Shown here: positions 1 to 12,665 of the stretch, in pieces
Layout of the letters: every line of letters starts with the position of its first letter
Position numbering within the stretch: position 1 is the stretch's first letter
Assembly: GCF_949628265.1 (NCBI RefSeq)
Contig: NC_088788.1
Span: 35,822,335 to 35,886,334, forward strand
DNA length: 64,000 nt
From: Cloeon dipterum
Taxonomy: Eukaryota; Arthropoda; Insecta; Ephemeroptera; Baetidae
Reading direction: 5' to 3'
Position numbers and translations under genes: made by a program
The notes under the pieces: generated by a model
Told to the model about the DNA's origin: nothing
What the model saw: the letters and a program-made list of their open reading frames with translations, nothing else
Database searches by the model: none

Positions 1-369
1 CACGCGACCCGTTTCAGGTGGAATGAAGAAGACACACACCAACAAAAAAGAAGGTAAAAGGGAAGTTTCTAAAAACACTCTTAGCGTGAAATTCGTGCAT
101 CACGCTTGATTTTCGCCCCTGACAGTGCCTCCTGGTTCAGCATCAATCCTTTGAGTGAGCAAATCGCTTGTGAAGCCATTTCTAAATGAAGCCGCTTGCA
201 CACAAAAAGCGCCATATGTGACCGGATGCATGGAATCTATTCAATTTACGTAACCAACAGGCAAGCGAATGGAATTAACTGTTGCGTCGTGTCTGACAGT
301 ACGCAACTGCAGTGTTAGTATGTTTGAATGAGTAAAAGCTTCACAAAAAATTCGTTAAAAATGTGGAAA

Positions 370-615
370 AAGCTAAAAGAAATACCTAGGTTACCGTTTA
401 AATTTTTGAAAAAATCGGCTCAGAAGTTTGCATGCGAGAATAAACGCTTTTTTCACATTTTAGGGAATTTTTCTCTAAATTCGCACACCATATGATAGAT
501 CGCGAGGAGAGGGATCGAAATCGCATTTTTTTTCGAGAAATTTGGAAAATCTGAAATTTAACTGTTCCTCGGTCCTGTTTTTAGAGATAAACTGTTGCTT
601 AATTTCTCGGAAAAT
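370..615 (-). repeat. Dispersed repeat, family 2 copy 1
   Basis: On the minus strand this resembles the copies at 32838-32976, 41764-41985, 45533-45712 and 58965-59215. Shared blocks, in order, are a stretch ending AGTTTATCTCTAAAA, the core GATTTCGATCCCTCTC, GATCTATC, ATTCCCTAAA and TTTCAAAAATTTAAACGG. The copy lies in the intron downstream of the 747-1007 exon. Copies differ by substitutions and indels, so they are old. No coding potential was seen. Confidence 0.7.
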
Positions 616-746
616 AATAAACTCACAATCAATTAACTTCTTTCTACAGTCAACAATTAAAATTTTTTAATTGTTCGAACGAAAAGTTCTACTTTAAATA
701 GCGCATTTTTATCTACAAATAAATAATTAAATGAAACCAGGCTCAC

Positions 747-1007
747 CTGGAAAATCTGTGGCAAGTCAATATCTGTTGATTTGGCTGCCTGGTCTGAGTC
801 CATGTCTGGCTTGGTGCTGCTGCTCGCGTTGCTGACCAGGGATCCTCTCTTGCTACCTGCCACACTGTCACTACCTGCCGTGCTACCTGAGTCCGCTTCC
901 GGTGCTGATGGCGGTTCCCCTTCCTTCGCGTCCGGTTCTTCCGCAGCGCGGTCCAGCAACCCTTGGTCGCGGCTGATAAACCCATACTCCCCCTCTCCCT
1001 CAGCCAT
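747..1007 (-). CDS. First coding exon of an unrecognised gene (partial; continues left of the window)
   Basis: An 87-codon open frame starts at ATG 1007-1005 and ends in phase 0 at a good donor (CAG then GTGAGC, 747/746). The peptide begins MAEGEGEYGF and is hydrophilic, rich in Ser, Ala, Asp and Glu, with a basic patch GSKRGS near residues 51-56; it looks like a disordered N-terminus. There is no signal peptide or membrane segment. The frame can be extended upstream only through a non-ATG codon, so 1007 is taken as the start. No further exon was found between 1 and 746, so the rest should lie left of position 1. The gene is divergent from DCAF1, about 2 kb apart. I do not recognise the protein. 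The coding call rests on composition, the clean donor and an acidic serine-rich sequence that would be unusual by chance. Confidence 0.6.
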
Positions 1008-3024
1008 CCTATTCAATAAAGAAAATTAAAATTAAAGTTAATTAATTGTATTGTTTCTCGTGGGATGGTTGGATGGCATTCTGCGATATCATAAAAACTA
1101 CACGGTCGCACGCGACAGATAAGTCCCCATATTTTCAAGGTATGCGCCCGTCAAGCATGCTTAAGAATTTTATCTTAATTGACACGCTGGGTTCCTTTTT
1201 AGCCAGTACCAAACGATATTTTCCATGAAAAGCTTCGGAATTGAATTTGCGCTATTTGAATCAATTAAAGACATTTAAAAATAAAATTGATTTATTTTTG
1301 TGACCCTGACATCACTACACAAGTAAACAATTATAAAAAATCGACTGTGATGACATTGAGCGAAAAAAACTCACTTCTCACATTTTCCGCTGCACAATAG
1401 CCATAGTTATAACTGCTTTTAGCCCATATGGCATGCACGCCGGAGATTAAAGTCAAGCGAGTGAGTGTGTACATATATACCTTAGTCCGGTGCAACAACA
1501 AAAACAGCTCGCAACAGGTGCTCTCTCAATAAAATTCGGCCTCACTGCTGTATGGAAATATAGTCGAGCGGGGCGCACCTGTCGCGTCCACGTTAGCCGT
1601 TATTGCACATACGGCGCGCCTCGCGACTGATCTCGTCATGGGTGCGCGCTGCATTAGGGGCTCCTTATCTCGCGCTGATAAAAGCTGGCGCTGTGTGCGA
1701 CCAATTTTTTGTTCGTGGGGCGCAATATTCCTCTTAATAATCGCACGGTGAAATGAGAGAGGAACGTCATCAAAATTGGGCCAATCTGTCAAAACTTATC
1801 GCATTTTGGCAGCGGCGTAATTCATTTTGAAGGATAGCTAAAATGGTTCTTTGCTTATTGGTAAAAGAACCAATTCTTGTCAATAAAAATAATCAATTAA
1901 TTTTTAGTTTTTATGACAGTATACGTTTAGAGTAAACTCAAGAGACATCGTTGTTATTATATTAATTTATTTCCTCACGATATGACAATTCCAAAGCTAT
2001 CAGTAGCAGAATAATGGGAGAAAATGAGTTGGGCGACTTTTCTGAGGGCGCTTATCTCTGTTTAATAAGGTCTCTAATTAGAATTTGTTTCCTGCTGTTT
2101 ATTTTCAACGTAAAATATATTTTAAGCTGATAAGACCTTGTATAAGGTATAAGATTATGAGCGATATAAATGTGTTAATCTTCAATTGTGTACTCATCGC
2201 GAGTGTAACTAGCGCAATTAATATGAACATATTGATCGATCGGCTCTTGAATTCATTTGAGCAGCTGATGACCATATTTATGACATTTTCATATTTAAAT
2301 GATTTTGTATTTTATGAATTTTGGTAGTTAAAAATGCATAAAATCAAGTTGATGTTATGTTATTGAATACAATCCGTAGCTCTCTTCTGACGTGTAGGAG
2401 ATTTCCCGGGTTTTACCGACAAACTTTGCTCCTGTTAACACTGTCGACCACACGGACCAATCACAAATAGCTACTGGGCAACCTAACAAACTTAATATCG
2501 ATGTATTTAATCAAGAAAATTCTGTAACCTAAGCCTAATTTATTAAATTAAACCATATAAAATCAATAATTTCTAGCACTTTGCTATGCTAAAGAGTAAA
2601 AAAAACTTGGAAATTAATATAATTTTACAAATGCGCAGTGTGTTTGGGTTGGCAACCCTTATTGTTGATGATTATTGAAAGCATGGTGCCTGTCGTCGCA
2701 CGAGCTGAAAATTTCTTGGACCAGTCTTTCTAATTTTTCCGACTTCTTGACGTTATTTTACTGCTAATTAACTACATATCACAGTTTTCAACAAAATATT
2801 GAAAGACTCGTTTAAGTGTTTGACCAGCAACAGCGCGCTTTAAGCATCGCTTTCTGCATAACCAACTCGCGTGAAACCGGTAACGTAATTAAAATACACA
2901 CAGTTAATATTCTAAATATGCTATGTACTTTTTTCTCCTTATATGCATAATATCAATACATTTGCCATACTTGTACCATTTCTTGCTGATGTCAATGTTC
3001 TATACTTCGCAGGATATAGAATAA
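1008..3024. other. Divergent intergenic region between the left gene and DCAF1
   Basis: About 2 kb separates two divergent start codons and should hold both promoters and any 5' UTR exons. The open frame at 1526-1792 lies in a GC-richer patch but has no conserved features. A possible acceptor (CTTCGCAG, about 3005-3012) just upstream of the DCAF1 start suggests that the DCAF1 5' UTR may be spliced. Nothing else could be assigned. Confidence 0.4.
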
Positions 3025-6000
3025 ATGCCACTCGACGAGGGTGAACCGAACGAAAACAACCTGGGGAATATCATCAACCCTGTGATGTTGATCAGCGATG
3101 ATGAAATGGATCTAGATAGTAATGCCGGTGGTGATGATGCGATAGCAGTCGAAGATGATGTAGATATTATTTCTAATTAAATTAAATTAAATTTATTTAT
3201 TTACTGTATAGCATGGTGAATACAGAGACGACAACGGCGACATAGTAAACAACCCAGCTAGTGATTTGAACCACTTGATAAGACGATGGGAGATTGATCA
3301 CTCGGCCAATGGATATGACCCTGAGCCCATCATCACAATGTATAGTATCAAAAAACGCATCTTAAATCAGACTGTGACCTGAATATTTTCCAGGATTGCT
3401 GAGTTGATCGAAAAGCAGGTTGAAGCTTTTCAAAAGATGGACCCGGATCCATTTGACGAGAGACCAACGTCCAAAATGAAGAGCGATCTCAATACTTCCT
3501 ATAAAATTCTGTTCAGGAAAGAAAATCTAATCACCAAGGTGAGTTGTTGGAGTGAGTGTTTAGCTAGTGTCAAAAATGTGTATTACAGGTGGTCAACGAC
3601 TATGTGAGGGAAACTTATTGGAGTAACCTGAACATGGGAACTAGAAATGACCAGAGAACATTTAGACTGAATGTTGCGGCTTGCCGGCTGCTCTTGGGCA
3701 TAATGCCAGGGCTTCAGTTTGACTTTCTTTTCAAGGTACTGGCATTGAAATACACCATGTTAAGAATTTAACCAAACGTTTACAGCCCGAAGCCATGTCT
3801 CCGGTGCCAACTTTCATCAAATGGGCTGAGAAGGCTGACGAACCGCTAAGAACTTACGCAACCGGCCTCTTGGGGATATCCATGCACTTGGCAGATATTG
3901 CTGGCACCCATCGGTAAATTGAAATTCAAAAGTTTTTTGCGAAATTTAATTTTTATTATAATCAGGGAAGAAAACTCGAGACTAGTTCCTATAATGATAA
4001 GCAGGTTGAGATCGTTGCAAGAAGAATATTTGAACAGTCTCAAGCCGAAAGAGGAGTCGGTTTGCACGCAGAGACCATTTGCCAACCTAGGTGTTCCTAA
4101 GGGCGACGAAGACAAAGGTGTTCAAGGTACTGTTTGTGTCTCAGCGCTGAAAAACGTAGCAAATAAACATATTTCAGAAGAAGCGACGAAAGAGAATGGA
4201 ACTTTGTCTCCCTCGCTGCTGTCTTCTCCTCACTTCAATGACGTTCCTTCGCCTTCAGCCACGCCCCCTACCACCCCAAGCAAACCGATAGAGCTCGAGT
4301 TAGGGGTGCTCCCTCTGCAAGACACTCCTCTGCCCAAATCTTCATGCTTGCGCGTCACCCCTGCTCGGGTTGTCGGCTCTAGACAGAGTTCCGAAGGTTT
4401 ATTTGGAGCTGGCCGCAGTGTTCCATCAACTTCGGGCGCGGTGAACGAGTGCAGCAACTCGTCCTGGGCCGAGATGGAGTCTTTCGTCATTGGCTCTTTC
4501 CAAATGCACCCGCCAAACTTAATTACAAAGCAGATCCTGATTCTGCGCTACTTAACCCCAGTTGGGGAGTATATGGAGGTTAGCGCTTTTTTTATTGCAC
4601 GATTTTTCGTCTGATAAAATAATCTCGCAGTACGTCGCACATGCATACGAACATAATGCGCTGGAGATGGTGATGAAATACGTCAACCTGAAGGAGCATC
4701 AAAACGCCAGACTGGCTTTCGAGGCGTTAAAATACCTGGGTTCTTTGCTTTGTCACAAGAAATTTGCCACTGAATTCACCAACTCGCAAAAGCTTTACTA
4801 CATGAAGGTAAATACTAATTCATATTTAACTGAGGAGTGCTCAAGAAAATCTATTATACCTAGGCATTAATGGAGATTCGAAGGCCAAGTCTGGCTTCCT
4901 GTGGCGTGGCTCTGTGCCTTTACCATTTAGCATACTGCGAAGAAATTATGGAAAGGGTGTGTCTCCTGCCAGCCGCCATGGTTAAAAATATCGTCAAGTA
5001 AGAAAAAAATCATTTTTCAAAGTTATCATATTTTGGGGTGTTTCCTCGAGAGGTTGGGTATGTTCTGCCATTTAAAATTTTTGTTTGAATACCACACTGT
5101 TGTTAGTAATGTAGATAGATGTTGAAATAACTCAAAAATCTAATTTAAGTGCAATGATTCCGTGAACATCATTTGAACTTGTGAACGCAAAAAAAACCCC
5201 GTCAAATTAACGGAAAAGTACATTATTTTTGTGACAATCAAATAACGGTGCTCAAACACAAATATAATTTATTCTTCGATTCAAACACTAAGGGCTCGCG
5301 CAACTGGTGGATTGGTGTTCAAATTTACTCAAGAAAGTTGTTCCTTGTGTCACAATTTGCTCTAATTTTCAGGTATGCATTGTGGCTGCTGGAGTGCTCA
5401 CACCAATCAAGTCGGTGCCATGCTGTAATGTTCTTTTACCTCGCCTTCCCGTTCCAAACTATTCTGGAGGAATTCGACAGGCAAGATGGTCTTCGCAAAG
5501 TCTTCAATGTTGTAAGTGTCTACAGCGTATTTTTGTTATTGTTTTAAACACAATCTTGTTATAATAGGTTAGCACAATGGATCTGCTGAACAAAAATGAC
5601 GGAATCAATGATGACGATGATGAAAAACACGCCGCAAGACAAACTATCAGACACGTGTTTGGCTGTTTGAAGCGCTACTTTGAAACGCACCTTGTTTTGC
5701 GTTCGCGTCAGCTGCGAAGAAACAATGTCCCTGGTCTTCCCGGAACAGCCATCAGGTCTAACACTTCAGTATTGAAACCCATCAGACCAACCGTGGAGGA
5801 AACCCAAGAGTGCATTAAGGCGTTGATGGCCGCAATGCACATCCACACTAAATGGTCGCCGGTCGAAAATTTTATGGAGCTAGGCGGTGTCACACTTCTG
5901 CTCAAAGTCCTTGGCTATACTTACGAATGGAACTTTTCTGGACGGTAATATCCGCATTTAGATTAGACATAACAATTAAAACTATTGAATTGCCAGAGGG

Positions 6001-9000
6001 GAAATGGTGAGAAACGCCCTGGACGTGCTGGCTGTCTGCACCGTCTGCGCCAAAGCACGATTACTGCTTTGCGAGAAAGTGATGCTGCCGGAAGACTCGT
6101 TGGCGCCAATGGGCATGAAACTCATTCTTGGAGCCGCTGAAGGAGAGATTGTCAAGGACGCTGACGTCCAGAGAGCAGCCCTCTACGTCATTTGCAATTG
6201 CGTTTGTGCACCAATGCACCGCGTCGGCAACTATCAAAAGTAACAGTGTATTATTTAAAGCTTTTAATATAACTCTTCACACTTACTCCTGAGTAGAGTC
6301 AGCTCTAGAAGAACGCAACTGAATGAGGCCAGCGAGGACGTGCTTACGAAAATGTGGGAATCGGTCCGTACAAATAACGGAATAATGGTGCTTCTAGAGT
6401 TGCTGTCAGGGAAGGGACGCCTCACTGATGCAGACTCCCTGAGAATGCTTGCCGGCCAGGCTCTGGCTGGTCTTGCTAGAAGCGACACCATCAAGCAAAT
6501 CATCAGCAACCTCCCACTGCTCACCAGTGGACAGCTTCAAAGTACATTATCGTGCCTTGTTAAAATGTTAAATGATAATCAGTCGTGTTTCAGTACTAAT
6601 GAAAGACCCGATTCTCCAAGACAGGAGACAGGAGCACGTTCTTTTCCAAAAATACGCCCTTCTGCTCTTAGAAAGGGTCTCTGGAAGTTCAAACTGTAAT
6701 GAACTCTCCGCGTCTGTGGCCAATCTCCACAAAGTAAAGAACACCATTGCACTCTAGATCATAATAATAACTAAATTTCGACTGTTCAGGCCAGTGTTGT
6801 CGCGCAAACTAGAATAGAGTACAACCGGCAAGAGCTGAACCAACTGATATACCAAGACTTGGTGAAACAGGGCCTTACCAAGACGGCAAACATGCTTCTG
6901 GCAGAGGCCAAATTGCCTGATCCGTCCATCTCCACGCCTACCACTTCTAGACTTGCTCCAGCCAGTGTTTTGACGCCATCAAGCTCTCACCGACAGTCAA
7001 GCGGCACTCCATCATGGGTAACTGACTCCGAAAATTCCAGCTTTTTAAAAATAATTTGTACCAAGCCGGTTTGAACGGTTTTTAGCCTGCTAAATTGGCT
7101 AAAATGAAGGAAGTGACAAATTAAATCAATTCAAATTTAAAAATCACTTCCACCTTGAATTTTAAAATTTAAGAAATATTTTTAATCATAACTTCATCAC
7201 CAAAAATGAAAACCCATTTCAGCCATTAATTCAGACCAACTTAAAAAAAGCCTTTTAACTACCTCAAAATTCGGAACATTTCGGAAATGCCTTCTTCATC
7301 CCACTAAAACTAAAACATGCTCTGCAGACAAGACAAACTCAAACCTCGCCAGTGACACCGAAACAACTGCAAATCGACGTCAAAGAGGGAGAGCAGATCA
7401 CACCTTTTAAATTATCACTGCAGTCAACCAGGTACGAATTCTTGCTGAATTAATCCACTTGAGGACTAATCAATGATCTGCAGAAAAGAGCACATGACGT
7501 TTGGAACAATGTCCAAGGCAGATGTACCAGAGCAGACCCTGGAACCCCCGAGTTTGACCTTGGGCGGCATAATTACCGAATACCTGAAAAACCAACACGC
7601 ACTCTGCAAACATCCTGTCGCCACGTGTCCACGATTCGACTTATACAAGTGTGTTTGATCTAGAGTCTTTTTTGCAACTGAATCTAACTGCCAACAAAAA
7701 TTTTCAGGCCCCACAGGTGTCCCGAACCCCACGATAGGACAAAGTTTGACCATAATTATGCGGTGCGGTATACAAAAAAGGCGCTTTGGCCTCCCTTTGG
7801 AGGTTCTGACGGTGCTAGGCTGAACAGGAAACTCATCCACTCGAAATTCTGCCAGACTAAATACTTCAAGCCAGGAAACGACGAGAGCTTCTACACGTCT
7901 GTTGCATTTTCAGCAAGTCAATTACCGTTTTTAACATTTTTATTCTGAACGCCTTCCTCATCTTGCAGCACAGCAACACAACACTCTTCATTGGAACCTT
8001 CGAAGGAGATGTTAGACCTGTCAACCTGATTCTAGGAGCTGTGAGTTGAAGCTCTTGGAGGGCTTCCGTTGTGATTTATTTGAATTTGTAGGAAGAAGAA
8101 ATGCTTGTGCAGTGCCATGAGAGCTACATCTCCCGCATTGAGCTGAGTCCGTCTGATCAACTGATGCTCACCTCTTGCACCTGGCACCGACCGCTCTCTT
8201 GCATGTTCAAGTATGACGTCAACAGTTGGAGCAAAGTGTATTCATTCAGCGAGGATAGCCACGTCGAGTTCAGCAGGACTGCTCCTTACAATCAAATAAT
8301 CGGCACTAAAATGGAGACGGCAAGGGTAAAAATGGCATGAAAGCTGAAACAAGCGCACTCACTCATTTTTGGTTTAGATTTACGACGCGGAAACAGGCAA
8401 AAAGGTCCTGACCCTGAATCCAACCATGTCGAACAACTACACCAAAAACCGAGCCACATTTTCTCCTACAGACGAGCTGGTCTTGTCGGACGGTGTTTTG
8501 TGGGACGTTTCCTCTGGCAAGTCGATCCACAAGTTCGACAAACTCAACCAAGCCCTCTCAGGCGTCTTCCACCCCAATGGACTCGAGGTATGATTGTTTT
8601 AGACGTTTCAGCCAGCCGCTGCCTTAAATCTTGTGGCTGAGACCTCTAGATTGTTTCAATTGGATGGAGTAGAGTGTAATTAATTTTTTCTGTCACAGAT
8701 TCTTTCCAACACTGAGGTTTGGGACCTGCGCACTTTCCATTTGTTGAGAACACTGCCAGCTCTGGACAAGTGCGACCTGCATTTCACCAAGACCGGAGAT
8801 GTCCTTTACAGCGTCAGTTTTGAAATTGAGAGTGAAGATGAGGTCACCTATGAGTCTTCATACAACACAATGGACGCCACCAATTACTCTAGCATTGGTA
8901 AAGTCTTGCCAATTTCAAACCTGCCCCCATTTAAAATAATTGAACTCTAGCCACCATTGATGTCAAGCGCAACATTTACGACTTGGCTCTGGCCAACAAC

Positions 9001-9518
9001 GGATTCCAGCTGGCTCTAGTTGAGAACGTTGGGCAGTTTGAGTCGGTAAACGAGTCATCTGTAAGAATATACGACATTGGCCGTCACCGACACGATGAGG
9101 ATGAGGTTTGTTTTCCCCATATTGCTTCAGTGCACAGGCTAATTTGAATACCACAGGAGGCTGTCGACGACGAGGAGCCCTTGGATGAAGACAACAATCA
9201 GTCCTCATCTACCATGTCTTCTGATTCTGATTCGAGTAGTGACGACAACAATGATGGCGATGACAATGACGATAACGATAATGCCATGAATGCAGTCAGA
9301 GGTAAAGCATCAATTTCCGTCTGCAAAGGAGCTTGACACTATTTTTTCTATCAGCAGGAATGGCCGCCTTGGCGAACATTATGGACTTGGCCCGCAACTC
9401 AAATGACAGCAATAGTGGCTCCAATTTATGGAGCGAAAATGAATGGGATACCGCCTCCTCGGTGACTGACTCGGATGATGATGATGACGACAGCACAAAC
9501 GACACTAACCGCAGCTAA
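3025..9518 (+). CDS. DCAF1: DCAF1 (VprBP / mahjong), substrate receptor of CRL4 ubiquitin ligases
   Basis: Twenty-five exons join in phase to 1525 aa (human 1507): 3025-3159, 3212-3339, 3394-3538, 3589-3735, 3786-3913, 3966-4126, 4178-4578, 4631-4807, 4864-4997, 5373-5511, 5568-5944, 5997-6239, 6297-6541, 6594-6733, 6790-7017, 7328-7431, 7484-7648, 7708-7912, 7969-8040, 8092-8325, 8378-8587, 8699-8897, 8951-9105, 9157-9301, 9358-9518. A TAA directly precedes the ATG in frame, fixing the start. Collinear family landmarks include [41 protein letters not shown], a LisH motif near residues 912-942, [20 protein letters not shown], a C-terminal WD40 domain and an acidic tail. By family knowledge it bridges DDB1-CUL4 to substrates and scaffolds the EDVP ligase. 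Of the two WDxR motifs, the first reads WDVS (S1281) and the second WDLR (R1317) is intact. Intron 18 is GC-AG. Confidence 0.97.
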
Positions 9519-9708
9519 AAATTTGATGCTTTGTCCTTAAGATCTTGGAAAAGACACATGAAAGCTAGTTGTGCTGTTCAATCTTGCAGATCTTTTAAGA
9601 ATTAATCAGCGAGATGCGTTATTTTGTATGTGATGTATATACATTGTATAAAGGTCTGTGAATTGTAGTTTTAATCAAATGTTTTTATTATATCACCTAC
9701 ACCACTAC

Positions 9709-9714
9709 AATAAA
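9709..9714 (+). promoter_or_regulatory. Polyadenylation signal of DCAF1
   Basis: This is an AATAAA hexamer 190 bp after the DCAF1 stop and the first good one on this strand. The stretch 9519-10225 otherwise holds only the DCAF1 3' UTR and the upstream region of NDUFA11. Confidence 0.6.
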
Positions 9715-10225
9715 GTGGGTCAATCCAATCTCGACGACCTCTCTGCTTCTGGGGCCCTAGCTTACAAGGAGAACGCGCATTATATTATAGTAATAATGTT
9801 ATGTGCGGATTTAGAGCCGATTGAAAAATTAATTAAACCTTACCAAAGTTTAAAAGCTTGAATTTTACAAGAGCTAAAAAATAAGAAAAAAAATTAAATC
9901 TGCACCACAAGCCGTCAAATTTTCTAAGTGAAGTTTTTCTATCAGAAAGAGATATGTATAAATAATATTCTTAAACAACTGCTATCACAATCAGGGTAAT
10001 CATTTGCCGAATCGCCGAATCTCGACACAACAACGCATTGATTTATTGTTCCGCGAATTAGGAAAAGAAAACTAAATTTCGCGCTTGAATTCAAAAAATG
10101 ATAATTTAATTCGATGCGCCACCGCTAGAACATCTGAGTGCCATTCTCGTTTTCAAAACACGGTCCCTGCTGCCGAAGAAAAGTCTGCAAAAGCGTCCCA
10201 ATTGGACAGCAGGAGGGCCGGCGAG

Positions 10226-10726
10226 ATGGGCTACCAATACTTCGACACTCCGCAGGGCAAGGACTGCGACAAGAAGTTATTTTTCGCGACGAAATACGCT
10301 GCAGGCGCGTCGGCAGTCTACTCCTTCTACGACGTCCTTATGTTTTCTCAGGTCAATGGTTTCGCACCCACGATGGCCAGGTTCGCGTTCAACGCCTTCC
10401 CCTTCGTGGGCAGCGCTGCCGCCTTTTCGGCCGTCACCTGCATGTCGGCCAACTTCCGCAAGAAGGATGACCTGCTCAACTACGTCTTCGGAGGACTCGC
10501 TGCCGGCGGAGTGATCGGTGCCTGGAAGCAGAAGGCGTCCGTCGGACTTGGCTCCGGAGCTCTCTTCAGCCTCGCTGGAGTGGTCATCTTCTCCTCAGTT
10601 GCCGAAAACTGGGACTTCTTCCCCAAAGAGCCCATCCATAAATTAGTGTCGCCGGATCCATTTGACCATAAGAATGACTACTCTTTCATTAAAAATGACG
10701 CCCCGAAGAACTGGGTTAGCAAGTAA
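10226..10726 (+). CDS. NDUFA11: NADH dehydrogenase 1 alpha subcomplex subunit 11 (complex I B14.7)
   Basis: A single uninterrupted frame of 166 aa starts in a good context (GCGAGATGG) with no in-frame ATG upstream. The protein is a small Tim17-family membrane subunit of mitochondrial complex I. Visible features are the N-terminal YFDTPQGKDC segment, several Gly/Ala-rich hydrophobic helices (about residues 20-42, 55-75, 85-105 and 110-135), the RKKDDLLNYVFGG loop typical of the family, and a C-terminal APKNWV ending also seen in insect B14.7 proteins. Length is near the family's usual 140-175 aa. It has no coding intron, unlike its neighbours. The sequence 10085-10225 is open in frame but lacks ATG and is read as 5' UTR. 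It lies downstream of DCAF1 on the same strand and converges with UBE2T. Confidence 0.92.
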   Translation: MGYQYFDTPQGKDCDKKLFFATKYAAGASAVYSFYDVLMFSQVNGFAPTMARFAFNAFPFVGSAAAFSAVTCMSANFRKKDDLLNYVFGGLAAGGVIGAWKQKASVGLGSGALFSLAGVVIFSSVAENWDFFPKEPIHKLVSPDPFDHKNDYSFIKNDAPKNWVSK

Positions 10727-10775
10727 ACGGAACCTTGTTTGATGCATTAATTATGTAGGATGTAAATATGGAAAT

Positions 10776-10781
10776 AATAAA
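10776..10781 (+). promoter_or_regulatory. Polyadenylation signal of NDUFA11
   Basis: AATAAA lies 50 bp after the stop. The opposing signal for UBE2T (AATAAA on the minus strand, 10809-10804) is only about 25 bp away, so the two 3' ends nearly abut. Confidence 0.7.
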
Positions 10782-10915
10782 TCTGTTTCGAAAAATATCT
10801 AAATTTATTCGTATATTTTAAGTGACAAGATTAACCTTTGAGACGAATTTTAAGTTCTGTTGAAAGTAGCAAAGGAAAAAAGAAGTTGAAAGAAGGGCAA
10901 GAAATCATTTTAACG

Positions 10916-11648
10916 TTAGCTATCTATTTCGGCGTCGCAAGAAGCTTCATTTCTAGGCACAGCGTGTTTTTCAGTCATTTCTCTTGCTTTCTTGTCGAAT
11001 TCTGCTCTGTTAAGCATGAATTCCTGAGCCTGGAATCAAATTAATGGTGATTTAAACTTTTCTACCCCATTAATCAATATTTTCGTTTGGTTATTATTAA
11101 TGTGTTGTTAAAGGAAAGTAAAAAACATAAATGAAAAATACTGACAATATCTGGCATGAGGCTGTCGTTGGGGTTGGCATGTTTGAGCAGCATTCGGATT
11201 TCGGCTACAAGGTCGACAAGCATGATTGAAGGACTCCAATCTCCGGCTGGAGGGATTTTAAGGCTTTTCAGGCAAATTCGACCAGCCAGGTCCACATTTG
11301 GATGGTACAGGGGAGTGATGAATCGCACGACGGGCACGCCAAAAGGGTAACTGAAAATTGCATGAGTGCATGGTAATAAAAATTCATAACACAGAACACA
11401 GGACTCACTTGTCAGGAATTTTTAATTCCAACTTGAAAACTCCACTTTCATAGGGTGTTCCTTCAACTCCGGTTATACCTGAAAAATAATATTAGAAAAT
11501 AAAATGCAAAATAAATAAAAGGATTCTTTTCAGTCTTACTTGCTTGAAATTCGTCCAAGGAATCATTGACTGGACGGAGGAAAACACCAGGACGGGTTTT
11601 CTTCTCCATCATTTTCAGTTCCCGGTTCAGTCTAGCAAGCTTTGCCAT
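10916..11648 (-). CDS. UBE2T: Ubiquitin-conjugating enzyme E2 T
   Basis: Four coding exons (11648-11540, 11478-11409, 11350-11146, 11029-10916) join in phase to 165 aa. By family knowledge UBE2T is the E2 that works with FANCL to monoubiquitinate FANCD2/FANCI in interstrand cross-link repair. Seen here: N-terminal MAKLARLNRELKMM helix, ASITGVEGTPYESGVFKL, the loop FITPLYHPNVDLAGRICL with the HPN motif at 76-78 and catalytic Cys86 (same number as human), then DWSPS and LLKHANPNDSLMPDI. The match to UBE2T extends through indel-free stretches typical of this subfamily, not UBC12 or UBE2N. The C-terminal tail after the UBC fold is short (human UBE2T is 197 aa). The start ATG lies 11 nt inside an exon with a strong acceptor (TTTTTTCAG), so the 5' UTR is spliced. 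Confidence 0.93.
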
Positions 11649-12665
11649 TTTTGCAATCACTGAAAAAAGAAAAATGAGTTTTTTTATTAATAAAAAGGAT
11701 AAAAAGTGAGACAAAATGTTTAGTGTGTATTTTACCAAGTATGTAATGGCACTAACAAGGTGGAGTCCTCACTGTCTTCAGTCAAACCCAAGGCCTTCAA
11801 GGTTACAGCGGGTTTCAGCAGCACCTTTAGAAAAATGTAAACAAACGCAACAGGAACCAAAAATTCAAAAATTAAAGTCCAGCTGCTCGTGCTAGCACAA
11901 CACTGCACAACACGAAGGTTGCTGATTTGCTGGAGCTGGGAGCAAGAGAACGCGCGTATTTCCATTGCGCATGCCTGAATGAATGCTCCGCCTTAACTCT
12001 TGATTTTTCGTTCAAATAAAATTGGCAAATTGGATCGCGCACTAGAAGGAAAAAGTGTCGCATGATTCTAATTTGAAATAATATATTGTTTTTATATTTA
12101 ATACCTTATGTTGGAAAATATTTCATAGGTAGAAGATTTGAAAAAAAATTTCTAATTTTATGCCAAATATATAATCTCAGGAAAAGAAGAAAGGAGAATA
12201 TTTGCCACAATTAAAGAAGAATTAAGTTAACAAAGAGAATATAAAAAATATTATATTCAAGTGACGAGAAGAACACGCACCCTCTTGAAAACAGTAGGAA
12301 CTTTTATAAAGTATTTTTCGTATTTTTAAGCTCTTAAAAAAACACGCGGTAAAGTTTTGCTATTCAAATTGAGATGGGGTAAGCATCCCTAAATCCTTTA
12401 GCTAGTCACGGAAGGGGTAAATATGAGTCTAACGGTGGGTAGGTTTTGCAATGCTAGAGATTTAAATCGTGTATTTTCGAGCTTTGAAAATTTCAATTTT
12501 TCAAGAACAAAATAGCACAGCACTCTAAAATTTTCACATAAGTTCGCACACGTCACAGGAAAACGTTGAAGCCGTATATTTTCAATATTCCAAAATCCTG
12601 AGCTTACTTCCAAAATTTTAATTAGAAACTAAAATTAACAGTGGTGACCTTGACCTAATAGGACA

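Noticed and set aside
1526-1792. 88-codon minus-strand open frame
   Set aside because: Basic, low-similarity peptide in a GC-richer patch with no domain, splice context or neighbour to support it.
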